From positions 59,414,007-59,478,006 of the forward strand of contig NC_133771.1 of the NCBI RefSeq assembly GCF_003597395.2: a stretch of DNA of 64,000 nt, written 5' to 3'. Shown in pieces: positions 33,777-44,539 of this stretch. The DNA is from Chelonoidis abingdonii. Its lineage: Eukaryota; Chordata; Testudines; Testudinidae. The notes below the pieces were generated by a model that ran no database searches, was not told the origin of the DNA, and saw only the letters and a list, made by a program, of their open reading frames with translations. The first letter of the stretch is position 1. The number at the start of each line of letters is the position of its first letter. Made by a program: the position numbers and the translations under genes.

Positions 33777-34563
33777 TGTCACCTGAACTGGAATCCATCT
33801 TTAACCTGGTGTCTTTCCATTGAGAAGAAGGGAGTAGAAACCCAGAGAGGGACAAAGAATTCCTGCCTTATGTAAAAGATATATAAAGGGGTGGAACAGA
33901 ACAAAGAGGAGAGAGGAGCCATCATGAAAATCCCCTAGCTTCCACCTGAGCTGGAACAAGAGCTGTACCAGGGGAAAGAATTGTGCCCAGGACTGGAAGG
34001 TGTCCAATCTGAGGAAAAAACCTTACTGAAGCATCTCTAAGGGTGAGATTATCTGTATTCAGTTTGATTAGACATAGATTTGTGCATTTTATTTTATTTT
34101 GCTTGGTGACTTACTTTGTTCTGTCTGTTACTACTTGGAACCACTTAAATCCTACTTTCTGTATTTAATAAAATCACTTTTTACTCAGAGTATGTATTAA
34201 TACCTGGGGGAGCAAACAGCCATGCATATCTCTCTATCAGTTCTATAGAGGGCAAACAATTTATGAGTTTACCCTGCATAAGCTTTATACAGGGTAAAAT
34301 GGATTTATTTGGGTTTAGACCCCACTGGGAGCTGGGCATCTGAGTGTTAAAGACAAGCACACTTCTGTTAGCTGCTTTCAGGTAAACCTGCAGTTTTGGG
34401 GAAAGTAAGTCAGACCCTGGGTCTTTGTTGGAGCTGACAGGAGTGTCTGGCTTAGCAAGACAGGGTGCTGGGGTCCTGAGCTGGCAGGGAAAGCAAAGGT
34501 AGTAGTAGTCTTGGCACATCAGGTGGCAGCTCCCAGGGGATTTCTGTGATCCAACCTGTCACA
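33777..34563 (+). mobile_element. LTR-like block within the Penelope insertion
   Basis: It begins TGTCACCTGAAC and ends AACCTGTCACA, giving TGT...ACA limits, and contains an AATAAA at 34167-34172 about midway, as a solo LTR would. No matching 5-bp flanks were found (AGCAG left, ACTAT right). The flanking segments 33642-33776 and 34570-34668 are copies of each other, so it may sit between tandem repeats of the Penelope tail. It could instead be an internal part of a longer composite element. Confidence 0.45.
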
Positions 34564-34569
34564 ACTATA

Positions 34570-34668
34570 AAAAGTAATTTCCCCTCTGTTGATATTCACA
34601 CCTTCCTGTCAACTATTGGGAATGGCTTCATCCACCCTGATTGAATTGGCCTCGTTAGCACTGACCCC
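34570..34668 (+). repeat. direct repeat, copy 2 (Penelope tail segment)
   Basis: This second copy of the tail segment is without the internal duplications. It continues directly into the inverted arm that starts near 34681, as expected for an intact Penelope tail. Confidence 0.7.
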
Positions 34669-34859
34669 CCACACTTGGTAAGGCAACTCCCATCTTTTCA
34701 TGTGCTGTATATTTATCCCTGCCTACTGTATTTTTCATTCCATGCATCTGATGAAGTGGGTTTTAGCCCACAAAAGCTTATGCCCGGATAAATTTGTTAG
34801 TCCCTAAGGTGCCACAAGGACTCCTCATTGTTTCTCCTATAGCATTTTATGTTGTCTCT

Positions 34860-35144
34860 GGGTCTCTCTACACTGCAGTTAAAAACCTGCAGCCGGCTCA
34901 TGCGAGCCCTAACTCTAGCTTGTGGGGCTCATGCTAAGGGGCTTTTTAACTACAGTGTAGACCTTCAGGCTTGGGCTGGAGCCCAGGCTCTAGGACCCTG
35001 CGAAGTGGAAGGGTCCCAGAGTTTGGGCTGCATACCAAGCCCGAATGTCTACATCACAATTAAACAACCCCTTAGCCTGAGCCCTGTGAACCTGAGTCAG
35101 CTGGCACAGGCCTGCAGGCGTCTAGTCGCAGTGTAGACATACCC
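34860..35144. mobile_element. MITE with GTCTACAC-type ends
   Basis: GGGTCTCTCTACACTGCA at the left and GCAGTGTAGACATACCC at the right are inverted repeats, with TCT on both outer sides. The interior includes the inverted pair CAGTTAAAAACC and TTTTTAACTACAGTGTAG. It belongs to the same type as the element at 37204-37510 and lies only 15 bases after the Penelope flank. Confidence 0.65.
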
Positions 35145-36587
35145 TCTGATAACTAAGCCATGATGGTCCTGCATCCTTACAGTGGTTTGGCTGTTGTAAT
35201 GTCCTCAACTCTTTCAAGAGAAACACAGAACCCTTTGTGTGTACAAGAAATAAGAGGAATTTTATTTTCAATTACTTTGTTTTAAATTATATTGTATTTA
35301 TTTGTAATTTGGAAGTCTACACATAAATTCTGCTAATGACATGAGATATTAAATAGTTTTATTGTTCTTTCCTTTTAAGAAAAACAATTCAGTTCACCTT
35401 TAACATAGTTTGTTGCATCAGAATCAGGCCTGTAGTTCCAGATGCAAACTTAAATCTCACATGTGGATTGCAAGCTGTGATTCTGATTTCCCTAGTTTAT
35501 TATATTACCTAAATATTGCTTATGATATATCAGTTTCCATAGTGAAATGTATAGTTTAAAGATAATTTGAAGCATGGAAGTAATTGAGCATTTTGCCACC
35601 TTGCATAATTTTTATATCTTTTCTCTCTCTGTTACCATAGTACTTCATATGATTCTTTGATTCTTTTTAAATGATGCATCTTCATGAACTTTAGCTTCAC
35701 TTTGGTGTCACCAAAGGAGATTCTGGGACTTCTCTTTGTGGTTTGCACTGAAGTGCAGATATTCACAAAAATCCCCAAAGGGACATGCTGTTATCACAAT
35801 CATGTTTATTAAAGATAGAAATGATTGATTTACAGTAGCTATATTGTTGACTGTAGCGCTTGGCTCCTGTAATATACTGATGGTTGCAATACTGGAATAA
35901 GCGGAGTGTAAAATAGAAATGGTTAGAAAGGAGATTTTAATAACTGATTAACACATTTTCTATTTCTGTAAGGGGATGTGCAACAAAATATTGTAATCAG
36001 AAAGCTTTAGATCAGAATTTACATTTGAATAAACTTATTATTTTAGTGAACAAATATTTTTCTTTTCATCAAAATGATGAGTTGATGCTCCTTACATTAT
36101 ATTCACTAGAGCATAAACCTATGTTTATAACTCCCCACCACCCCTCAACATACACACAGTCTTGTCTGGGTTCAAAAAATGGAGGTTCTAGAATTCCATT
36201 TTTATTATCATGCTGCCTTGTTTTAATAAATACCTACTTCAAGAACTAGAAGATTGCCATAGCAATGTAATTTGATAAAGAATCCTGTCAATTTTTAATA
36301 TTAAAATCTGTAAAGTAACTTCAAAATTTAAAAAAAGAAAAAGACAAAATTAGATGTCCACTTAAAAGTATTATCTGAATATATAGTTGTCATAGGTACT
36401 TTATTGCTTACATTCTAGAGCAGCATTGTAATTTGTTTCGGTTTGAACACTATCAAGACAGCTATCTCAATGCGAGCTTTCTGGTTTCTTTTTTTATGTT
36501 TTTATTTGCATATCATTTGCATAACTCATGTCATCTAATGCTTCATATTTATATCTGTTTCACTCACCATCCATCCTGTCTGTGCAG
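35145..36587 (+). other. RIMS1 intron, nothing recognised
   Basis: This is AT-rich intron sequence up to the acceptor CTGTCTGTGCAG. No repeat with recognisable ends and no further exon. Confidence 0.6.
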
Positions 36588-36650
36588 TGAGCTTCTTATG
36601 CTGCCCAGAGCAAAACGAGGAAGAAGTGCAGAGTGCCTACTTACCACCAG
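36588..36650 (+). CDS. RIMS1: RIMS1 exon, short cassette (SELLMLPRAKRG)
   Basis: This 63-bp exon has acceptor CTGTGCAG and donor GTAAAT. One base completes Ser, then it reads ELLMLPRAKRGRSAECLLTT and leaves two bases of Arg. The block is known from longer RIM1 isoforms and is absent from others, so it is likely an alternative cassette. The start and end phases are equal and the length is a multiple of three. The hydrophobic LLML patch next to a basic RAKRGR stretch is unlike the surrounding Arg/Ser linker. Confidence 0.94.
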
Positions 36651-37203
36651 GTAAATACAGGAATTCAATAACCATGATTTCTTATGGTTAGTTTCTGTGT
36701 ACTTCACTAGCCCAATCATTTCCTTCAGCTTTATTAATATTACAGTAAGTAATGGACACTGTTTTCTTAACACGTAATTGAATTGTCATTTAATTATTTT
36801 CTTTTTTAAAAAGAACTGATCAAGATTTTTATATATGTTTGTTTACTTTGATAGTTATGATTAGAGGAATTGAAAGCCTAGTGATAAAATAAGTGCCAAC
36901 AGTCATATTTGAAATTAAATAATACAAATATTTTTGCAGCATATAATTTTGTGGTTGATTACCTGTCTAGTCATAAAAAGCCCGATTTTCAAATGCACGG
37001 CAGTATTATTGTGGTTTTGTAAAGTTTCTTTTGTTTTTTTTTTATTTTTTATGGTTGTTTGATTTCTTTCCTTTATTATTATGTAAAATTAATAAACACT
37101 TTTTGTGTTTTGACAACAAACTTGAAGAAAATTCCTCAAAAGAGCACATGGCTAGATAAACAAAGGTTGCATATCACTGTGCTTCACCTGATAACTCTCA
37201 CTT

Positions 37204-37510
37204 GGGTATGTCTACACTGCAAAAAAAATACCCGTGACAGGTCTACAGACTTGGGCTCACATGGCTTGCACTATGGCACTACAGTTAGCAGCACAGATGT
37301 TTCTGCTTAGGCTCTAAAAACCTGGCAAGTGGGTGGATCTCAGAGCCTGAGCTCCAGCCCGAGTGGGAATGTCGATTCTGCTGTTTTTGTAGTGTAGCAT
37401 GAGCCCTGGAAACCCAAGTCTGTAGAGCCAAGTCTGTAAATCCAGGCTCTGAAACTTGCTGATGTGGTTTGTGTGGTTGGTTGGTTGGTTTTTGCAGAGT
37501 AGATGTACCC
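37204..37510. mobile_element. MITE with GGGTATGTCTACAC ends
   Basis: The left end GGGTATGTCTACACTGCAAA is the complement of the right end TTTGCAGAGTAGATGTACCC, with three mismatches in 20. The element is 307 bp. The interior is mildly GC-rich (GGGCTCACATGGCTTGC) with a short (GGTT)n run near 37479-37490. The ends match those of the Harbinger-like element at 9005, so it probably uses the same transposase. Confidence 0.75.
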
Positions 37511-38262
37511 ATTGTTTCCTACCTTCCATTTAGAATTTTAGTTTTGGCTTTGTCTGTGCTGGGCCCTTCTAGGGCATTTCTCCCCTTTAAATTGATAAAT
37601 GTGCTATATTCTTTGAGGACTCCCAGTCCGAGAGACTGCAATACTCTGCATTGACTCCAGGCTCCAGTATGTCCTACTGCACTCAAGAACTCAAAAAGAA
37701 AGGACCCAGCACTAGTGCGGGGCTGAGCCCAAAATTTAAATTATTCTGTAGGGAGATGGACCTTCAGTGAAGTAATGACTGCTTATGTGTTTAAGTTAAG
37801 CATACAAATAAACATTTGTAGGATCAGGGCTTGTAGCATCTGAATTAATTTTTAATGCTTTTGCAACACGAGGCAATATTTCATCCCTCAGAGAAGACAC
37901 ATCTTTTGTTTTTGTATCTCCCTGGATTCCCATTTGTAAGATTTTGTTTAATTACAATTTTTTAAATCAGAAAACTACTCTTTAGAGCCTAACTAGAGCA
38001 TACTGGTAATGAGAGTACACAGGCTACCTGTCAGCAGTTAGAAATCCCTGAAACGTCTCTTCACATTTTAAACTGGAAGCCATTTACTCTGAATCCATGT
38101 AATAAGGAATGACTTCACGCCATTTAGCAGACAGTGCAAACGTTTTACTTTCTAAACAAATAAGTCCATAAATCAAAAGGTTCGATACTTTGGCAATGTG
38201 TCATACTGTATCTGCTGAGAGTTAGTTGTGTTTTATGTACTTGTTGTCTACTCAGACTCTGG

Positions 38263-38309
38263 TGTAACACAGTGATGCATCGTATTGACTGATGCACCAC
38301 TGTGTTACA
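38263..38309. repeat. perfect-type hairpin, 19-base arms
   Basis: The arms 38263-38281 (TGTAACACAGTGATGCATC) and 38291-38309 (GATGCACCACTGTGTTACA) are complementary with one mismatch, around a 9-base loop. They sit inside a stretch (ATTTACACC, GGAATTACACTGACAT) typical of an old palindromic amniote repeat. Confidence 0.7.
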
Positions 38310-38997
38310 TCAGATTTACACCAATTCATTATCATAATCTCAGTGGAATTACACTGACATAAAATGTAAGTAACACCCTGGTGAATCGGGTGCTTGATTT
38401 CCAATTTCCCTGGGATAAGAAATATCTGTGGCCATATTGAAAAACTGGGTCTTTCTATGTATTCAGCTTGAATCCTATAGTTCATTATGCACTGTATAGA
38501 CAGAAAGATCTAAGGACAGATTTAATGGAGGACACTGATTTAAAGGAACTGGGAATCTGGGGAGAGTCTGTAGCAGAGATAGGCCAAAACTCAACTTTTT
38601 ACATTATCTAACACCCAAACCCACGGTGAGCTTTGGTGGTTGGTATAAGAAGGAACCAGGATTAAACCACCTCATGGGAGCCCTAGACCTAAAGTTTCCC
38701 ATCTCATTTCAATCCTTGTTCCCACATATTGCTAAAGATTGGGTCCAGATACAGCTTGGACCCATCTTTACTCTAACACGCTTTCCTAAATTTTGGAGCT
38801 TTCAATGATATGGAATCCCGATGTGAACCATTCTTGGGTTTGCAAAAACAGAACCTACCTGATCAATCTCACCAGCCTACCTCTGGTCATATACCACAGA
38901 AATTAAACAAAATATCTGGAAAAAACATTGACTTAATTATAAAAATTGAAGAAGAAGTGTAGTCACAGTTTATTCCCATGCTTTTGTTACATTAGAT

Positions 38998-39239
38998 CAG
39001 GGATCGGCAACCTTTGGCATGCGGGCCAGTTTGTTTACCTGTCGCATCTGCAGGTTTGGCCGATCGCAGCTCCCACTGGCTGTGATTCGCTGCTCCAGGC
39101 CAACGGGGGCTGCGGGAAGCGACACGGGTTGTGGGAGCTGCGATCAGCTGAACCTGCGGATGCGGCAGGTAAACAAACTGACCTGGCCCGCCAGAGTGCT
39201 TACCCTGGTGGGCCGCGTGCCAAAGGTTGCCAATCCCTG
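38998..39239. mobile_element. hAT-type MITE with intact 8-bp target duplication
   Basis: The left end CAGGGATCGGCAACCTTTGG is the complement of the right end CCAAAGGTTGCCAATCCCTG, with one mismatch. The element is flanked by CATTAGAT on both sides (38990-38997 and 39240-39247), a perfect 8-bp hAT duplication. The 242-bp interior is GC-rich and itself palindromic (GTTTGTTTACCTG...CAGGTAAACAAAC). It is one of the youngest-looking insertions of this window. Confidence 0.9.
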
Positions 39240-39764
39240 CATTAGATAGTGATCACTTTACTTCAGATCTAAAATTTGTCTAAACAAATTGCTTATTAGT
39301 AAGCAAATAAAAATATTTTTTGATCTAATTTTAAGAGTACTGAGGCATTTTCAATTTTATTTTATTTTTATTAGGATAAATTGGCAGCACTTTCTTACAA
39401 TCTTTGTATATCTATTTCTATTTCTCCTCTTCTCATGACATTTATAAATATGTGTCTTTGTGTGCAATCAACTCTTTTGTAGATGGTCCAGTTATGAGAA
39501 CTAAGGAAAAACGTATGTACTTTTCTACTCACAAACTGATCATTAGTAACAGTTTAAGTCAGTACTCTACATTTTACTTAATCTTAGAAATTAGGATTGG
39601 AATAGACCCTGTAAAACCATGCAATCCAGTGCACCACTCGTCTGCAGGATTGTTCCCACACAGTGATTTTCACAAATTTGTCCAGGATAGTTCTAATTGT
39701 TGAGGTCTCATCAATGATAGTGGAGGGATGAATTTATGGTTAGGTTCAGTTACACAGGGAGGAG

Positions 39765-39922
39765 GAGGGATAGCTCAGTGGTTTGAGCATTGGCCTGCTA
39801 AACCCAGGGTTGCAAGCTCAATCCTTGAGAGGGTCATTTAGGGATTTGTCCTGCTTTGAGCAGGGGGTTGGACTAGATGATCTCCTGAGGTCCCTTCCAA
39901 CCCTAATAATCTATGATTCTAT
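39765..39922 (+). mobile_element. tRNA-derived SINE with CR1-like tail
   Basis: It starts AGGGATAGCTCAGTGGTTTG, with A box TAGCTCAGTGG and a B-box-like GGGTTGCAAGCTCAATCC. It continues to GAGGTCCCTTCCAACCC and ends with the CR1-type terminus TCTATGATTCTATG. It is the plus-strand counterpart of 18490-18688. Confidence 0.85.
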
Positions 39923-41477
39923 GTGTAATTCTTAGAAAGTATTATATAGTTTATAAGAACTTCAGCCTCAGTGCAACATTCAATAAATCATTTCACTCCC
40001 TGTTTCTCTGTTGTTCTTGGCCCCCTTTCTTTTTATGGCAGCTTCATGGGATCATGCAGTTCCTGTTCCTCCACGTCCCTCATCTGGCCTTTCTTTTTTT
40101 GGCTCCCACTTCTGCATCTCCTTGTCTCTTTCTTAGTCTGTATTTGCTCCTTTCCCCTTACAGATCATCAATTACTTTAAAATGGCTGAGTTACAAATAT
40201 TTGAAATTCTCACTTAGTTCTTATATGAAACACAGTATGGTGACTTTTATCTGGCCTCTAGTGGAGTTTTAATTGTAGCACAAAGCCTCAACACAATTTA
40301 GCATGATCAACAGTATTCTCACAAATTGCTCACAAGTGGGATACAGGTCAGAATGGAGGTGCACTCATGTAATTTCACATGGCCCTTGCCTATGTTACGC
40401 CTTGCTCTAGTCACTATTGTCTCCTCACTTTCAAGTTCAGTATCAAATACACCTATTTAAAAAAAATAAAATTGGATATTGTACTAACAGTATAGTACTT
40501 TTAATAATGTATTTGATATGTATATTTATCTAATAGTTCCCATACTCTGCAGTAATATAATGGAGTTATGAAATATGACAGTATCCATTAACAGTTTGTT
40601 TATTGCTGAATGTACATGGTACGTTGGGTTAACTCCATAGTAGATGCTCCGCAACATGCTAGGTGATCACTCTGAAGTACTGTTACCAATACAATGATGA
40701 CACGTTGTTATGCATGGAAACTAGCCCACCACACAGCCGTAGAAGTAGAATAGTATAATAATAGATTGATTGCTAAAATGAGTTATAAGACTTATGGGGC
40801 ATGACTCAACTCCTATTAAATTCAGAGTCCAAAAAAGACTAATGGCTTAGATGCCATTGTCTCATATGCCCACTCAACAAGTTGTTGGGCATCTATGTTG
40901 TTTGGCATTTTTTCTGCACACTCATTTACATTGATGTAACTATACTGTTTAGGCATGCTATGGGCATAGGGCTGTAGTAATAAATTTTTATCTTCTAGAC
41001 ATCTTATTGTATTGCATTGTATTTATTATTATTGATAGTTTTAGTTTAGAGTATAGTGTGTATGTGACATTAATTAGAGATGGTCCAAGCTTTAAAAGCA
41101 GGATTCAGATTCAGAATCCCTCACATATGGAAGTGTTCAGATACAGGGATAGAGATGCACTCAGCTCTAAATCCCATGTGGAGTCAAGGAATGCTATTGA
41201 GAGGAATTACACCTGAAGGTGGCAAGGACCTCCAGGGTGCATATTCTCCTGCCTGTCCCACCCAAGCCCTACCTTGGTGGAATATGTGGACACTCTATAA
41301 AAGCTTAGGTTTTAATTCCAGTTAACTGCATTATGTGGGACAGATTTCAATGTGAGTAGTCACATTCTTCCTTTACATTTCTTCTGGAGTTGCATTTGGA
41401 TAGGGAAGTCCACACTCCGAGTTCTAAAATGTTATGTACTGTGGCCTTGGTTTATGATGTAAACAGTTCTCATCCAA

Positions 41478-41725
41478 AGGTATGCCTATGCTTCAAACTG
41501 GAGGTGTAATTCCTAGCTTGAGAAGACGTATGTATGCTACCTCAATCAGAATAGAAGTGTAGCCTCAGTGATGTGAGCAGCAGGAGGATCTACCTGCACT
41601 TGCTTTGGCTAGCCTCTCCTCGCACTGTGGCTACACTTCTGTTTTTAGCATGCTAGCTTGATCAGAGCTAACGTGAGTATGTCTCCTCAAGCTGGAAATT
41701 ACACTTCCAGATCTGTGTGGATATA
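41478..41725. mobile_element. palindromic MITE
   Basis: Left arm GGTATGCCTATGCTTCAAAC, then TGGAGGTGTAATTCCTAGC. The right arm is its complement (AAGCTGGAAATTACACTTCC near 41690-41709, then AGATCTGTGTGGATATAC). Inner arms also pair (GAAGTGTAGCC with GGCTACACTTC). The same family appears at 11394-11570. Confidence 0.65.
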
Positions 41726-41828
41726 CATTAACACCACAGAGGTTCTGTGCCTTGATGATGGATAAACCAATTCCTATAGTTTTTAAAATTAGCTCACCAT
41801 TATTAATGCTGTTTAACTTAATGTGATC

Positions 41829-43003
41829 TATGGACAGATTCACAAAAGGACATTTAGGTGCCACTGGCATTATTAAACCCCCCTCAGTTGCCACCTAATC
41901 TTGTAGGTGTCTAAACTCATTGGCACCTACATTTTTGTTATGAAAGCTGCCTAGGCATCTATGTTTCTGCCTCTGAGAATGCGCACTGGTGCATCATTCT
42001 AGACATCCAGATGCCTTAAGCCCCAGAATGATCCACCAACGGGAAGATAGGTGTTCTCCTGCCTATCTCACCTGTGAGGCTCAATTTGGTAGGCAAGCTC
42101 TGAGCTTGCTAAGTAGATCAGGGCCCTTTCAAATTCCTGGTGGGGGTGGGGGGAAGGAAGAGGGCTGGTCTCTATTTCATAACTTTTAGCCCAGAAGTTA
42201 GAATGATACCTGGGAAGTGGGAGATCTGGGTTTAATTTCCCCCTTCTGCTTGATTGGCAGAAAGGATTTGAACATGAGGTGTCCCTGCCCCACCTCAGGT
42301 GATGTTGGCTTAGCCACTGAGCTATGGGATATTCTTATATGTGGCTCCCTCCATCTTTCCTCTTGAAGCTGTTCCACGTTGGATTAAATACTTAAATAGT
42401 CATTGGGCCAGAGAAAGAGAGTGTATGTGAGAACAACTCTATGACTAGTGTTCAGGGCTTTCACTTGGGAGGTAGAAGACTTAGGATCCAGCCCCCCTGC
42501 TCCAATAGCTTTCTAATTATTTATCTAAAGTAGGACAGCATCAACAGTGGAGACTGAAGGAGCCACACATCAGAATATCCCTAAACCCAGTGGTTTGGGC
42601 AACCTTATGAGCAATGGGAGGTCCTCTGTTTAAATCCTTTCTCCTCATCAAACATGGAGGTATTGAACCTGGGGTCTCCTACATCCCAACAGAGTGTTCT
42701 AACCTCTGGGCTAAAAGTAAGCACTAGCATCACCACCACTGGTGGCATTTCTTGCAAGAAACACCTTAGACACCTGACGAGAGGCAGGGCTCAGGACACA
42801 CCCTCTCATCACCATCTCATTGATTAGTTTAGACAGCCCCTGGCCTAGTTTGCTGCCTTTTGTGAATCTTATGCTTAGGGTCCTATCTCTCCCCACATAG
42901 GGAACCTAGGTGCCTAACTCAGGCATTGTGAATATCTGAAAGTTAGGTGCCATAGTACTCAGCATAGCAATGCCTAAAGTCCCATTGTGAACCGGAGCCC
43001 TAG
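41829..43003. mobile_element. large inverted-repeat element with tRNA-like modules
   Basis: The left end GATTCACAAAAGGACATTTA and the complement of the right end (GGTTCACAATGGGACTTTAG) form a diverged inverted repeat, so this may be a non-autonomous DNA element. Between the ends lie five tRNA-like A-box/B-box pairs. Plus strand: 42188-42240, 42446-42495 and 42585-42637. Minus strand: 42264-42325 and 42659-42713. Examples are TAGCTCAGTGGCTAAGCC (minus) with ATGTTCAAATCC, and CCCAGAGGTTAG (minus) with CCAGGTTCAATACC. No gene is encoded. Limits are approximate and no target duplication was found. Confidence 0.5.
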
Positions 43004-43558
43004 TATACCACCTCTAAAAGACTTTAACTCATGACATTTTTTAATACTAATACAACTGTCGTTTAGTTTGTGATATTGTATATAGAAGTGAAGGCTTCTA
43101 ATTTATCATATAGATAACTAGAAGGGATCATTAAGTCACACAAGGTAGATTAAAATAAAGTAATAGTGACATAAAAATAGCTAGCATAAAAATAGCAAGG
43201 TAAATACCAACTTCATGTTTTACAACATCTTTTTCATTTTAATCAAAAATTGAAAAGATTCCAAGGTATTTTAGCTCCAGAGGAAAATTCAGACCTCTTA
43301 TGTTACTCTAAATTTACTTATGTGAGTACGTTTACTGAGTTTGCATGCTTAGGAGATCTGGTCCTGAAATTACATGTTAGTTGAATAGAGAAAAGGATAC
43401 ATTGAGAAATCTATGCATATAGGAGTTCAAACTTGCTTTAATATTATGCACATTACATAGTCTTCATTCTAGTTAACATTGTTCTACCTTTACCTATATT
43501 TCCATTTCTGGCATGCTTTGTTTTTGTTTTTGTTTTCTTTTATTCTGCCACATTCAAG

Positions 43559-43636
43559 AAATTCTGTTAGGCACTATAAAACATTACCACCCAAGATGCC
43601 TTTACTAGAGAATGGTACTCACTGGAATATTTACAG
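43559..43636 (+). CDS. RIMS1: RIMS1 exon, cassette (VRHYKTLPPKMPLL)
   Basis: This 78-bp exon has acceptor CATTCAAG and donor GTAAGT. One base completes Arg, then it reads NSVRHYKTLPPKMPLLENGT, followed by HWNIY and two bases of Ser. It follows SAECLLTTR of the previous exon. Segments of this kind occur in long RIM1 isoforms. Pro-rich LPPKMP resembles an SH3-type ligand (inference). The pyrimidine tract lies far upstream (TTTTTGTTTTTGTTTTC near 43520-43540), and ATTCAAG just before the exon is weak. Confidence 0.9.
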
Positions 43637-43971
43637 GTAAGTAAGTATTCATTTAAATTATTTAAAAAAACATACACATTGTAATAATATAGTGGTACTT
43701 TCTAGAAAACTTTAACAGATAAAAACATATCTTTATAAATAAAACTAGATTCAACTATCTAAAATTAATTCTTACATAAGTGTCATAAACACCTGCAACC
43801 TCTGTATTATCTAGAATTCTTGTATCATTAAACTCTACTGAAATGTCAGAATTGGAGTTAAGTGGTATTACAGTTTTCTTTTCCTTATGTCTCATTTCTT
43901 TTTTTGTGAATGGTTTTGATTACATGTGAAATAAAATTTATTTTTATTTTAAATCATTTTAATTTATAAAG

Positions 43972-44085
43972 CTCAACTCTGCCTGCATGTGCTAAAACCA
44001 AATCAGTGATTAGACAGGATATTTCACTCCTTTGTGATTGCCATAATGCAGAAATACCGAGATTTACAGATGAACTATTGGTTAG
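43972..44085 (+). CDS. RIMS1: RIMS1 exon, cassette (TKSVIRQDISLL)
   Basis: This 114-bp exon has acceptor TTTATAAAG and donor GTAAGA. One base completes Ser, then it reads STLPACAKTKSVIRQDISLL, followed by CDCHNAEIPRFTDELLV and two bases of the next codon. Phase and length allow skipping. It has three Cys in CDC and PAC, unusual for this linker. The acceptor is poor, with purines just before the AG, so regulated or low-level use is likely (inference). Confidence 0.88.
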
Positions 44086-44539
44086 GTAAGAACTGAGCAG
44101 AAGTGCCCTTCCTGTTTAGAATGTAATATGGTTTTCTAAAGTAAATTAGCTTCACTCTAAAGATGTACTGTATCCTGTCCTTTTGTGTTGGTATAGCAGT
44201 TGTTACTAGTAATAAATATTTAGATGTATTGTTTTAGTATTTCCCGTTCCACTTTCTCATAAGTATATATTGTTTAGTTTCATTTTATGGTCTTAGATAC
44301 TTGAGATTTTTTTATGCAAACAAGTTCAAACATAATCTTTCATTTGGTTTTATTTTTTAAACAAATATTTGCATTGTCATCTAGTCAGCTCTTTTACATC
44401 TCTATTAATTAAATCATTGTGATACCACATTTTTATGTAAAGAGAACATTATTTTATTATTTAATATCTAACATTGTGTTCCTTTCTTTGTTTTCTTTTT
44501 CTTTCTCTTCTACCATTGGATGCAATGCACTGGCACTAG

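Larger units (their letters stand above)
32229..34829. mobile_element. Penelope-like retroelement insertion with inverted arms
   Basis: About 155 bases near the left edge (32262-32420) recur as the inverted complement at the right edge (34681-34829), sharing blocks such as GATGAAGTGGGTT and AAGGTGCCACAAGGACTCCT. The whole unit is flanked by GTTTCTCCTATAACA (32214-32228) and GTTTCTCCTATAGCA (34830-34844), a 15-base duplication with one mismatch. This indicates one insertion event. The left copy is on the minus strand and carries a reverse transcriptase/endonuclease remnant (32430-33590). The right copy is a 5'-truncated plus-strand tail that contains an LTR-like block (33777-34563). Inverted partial copies of this kind are typical of Penelope-like elements. 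Confidence 0.8.
36651..43558 (+). other. RIMS1 intron, 6.9 kb, repeat-rich
   Basis: It contains a MITE (37204-37510), a perfect-type hairpin (38263-38309), a hAT MITE (38998-39239), a SINE (39765-39922), a palindromic MITE (41478-41725) and a large element with tRNA-like modules (41829-43003). Stretches at 37520-38250, 38320-38990 and 39930-41470 show nothing I recognise. Confidence 0.7.

Noticed and set aside
39483..39512. Possible 30-bp cassette exon with TTTTGTAG acceptor and GTATGT donor
   Set aside because: In the phase required after the exon at 36588 it reads WSSYEN and then a stop; no known RIM1 segment matches.
41829..43003. Functional tRNA genes
   Set aside because: The A- and B-box-like parts are imperfect and no complete cloverleaf with acceptor stem is evident; they are better explained as repeat-derived modules.
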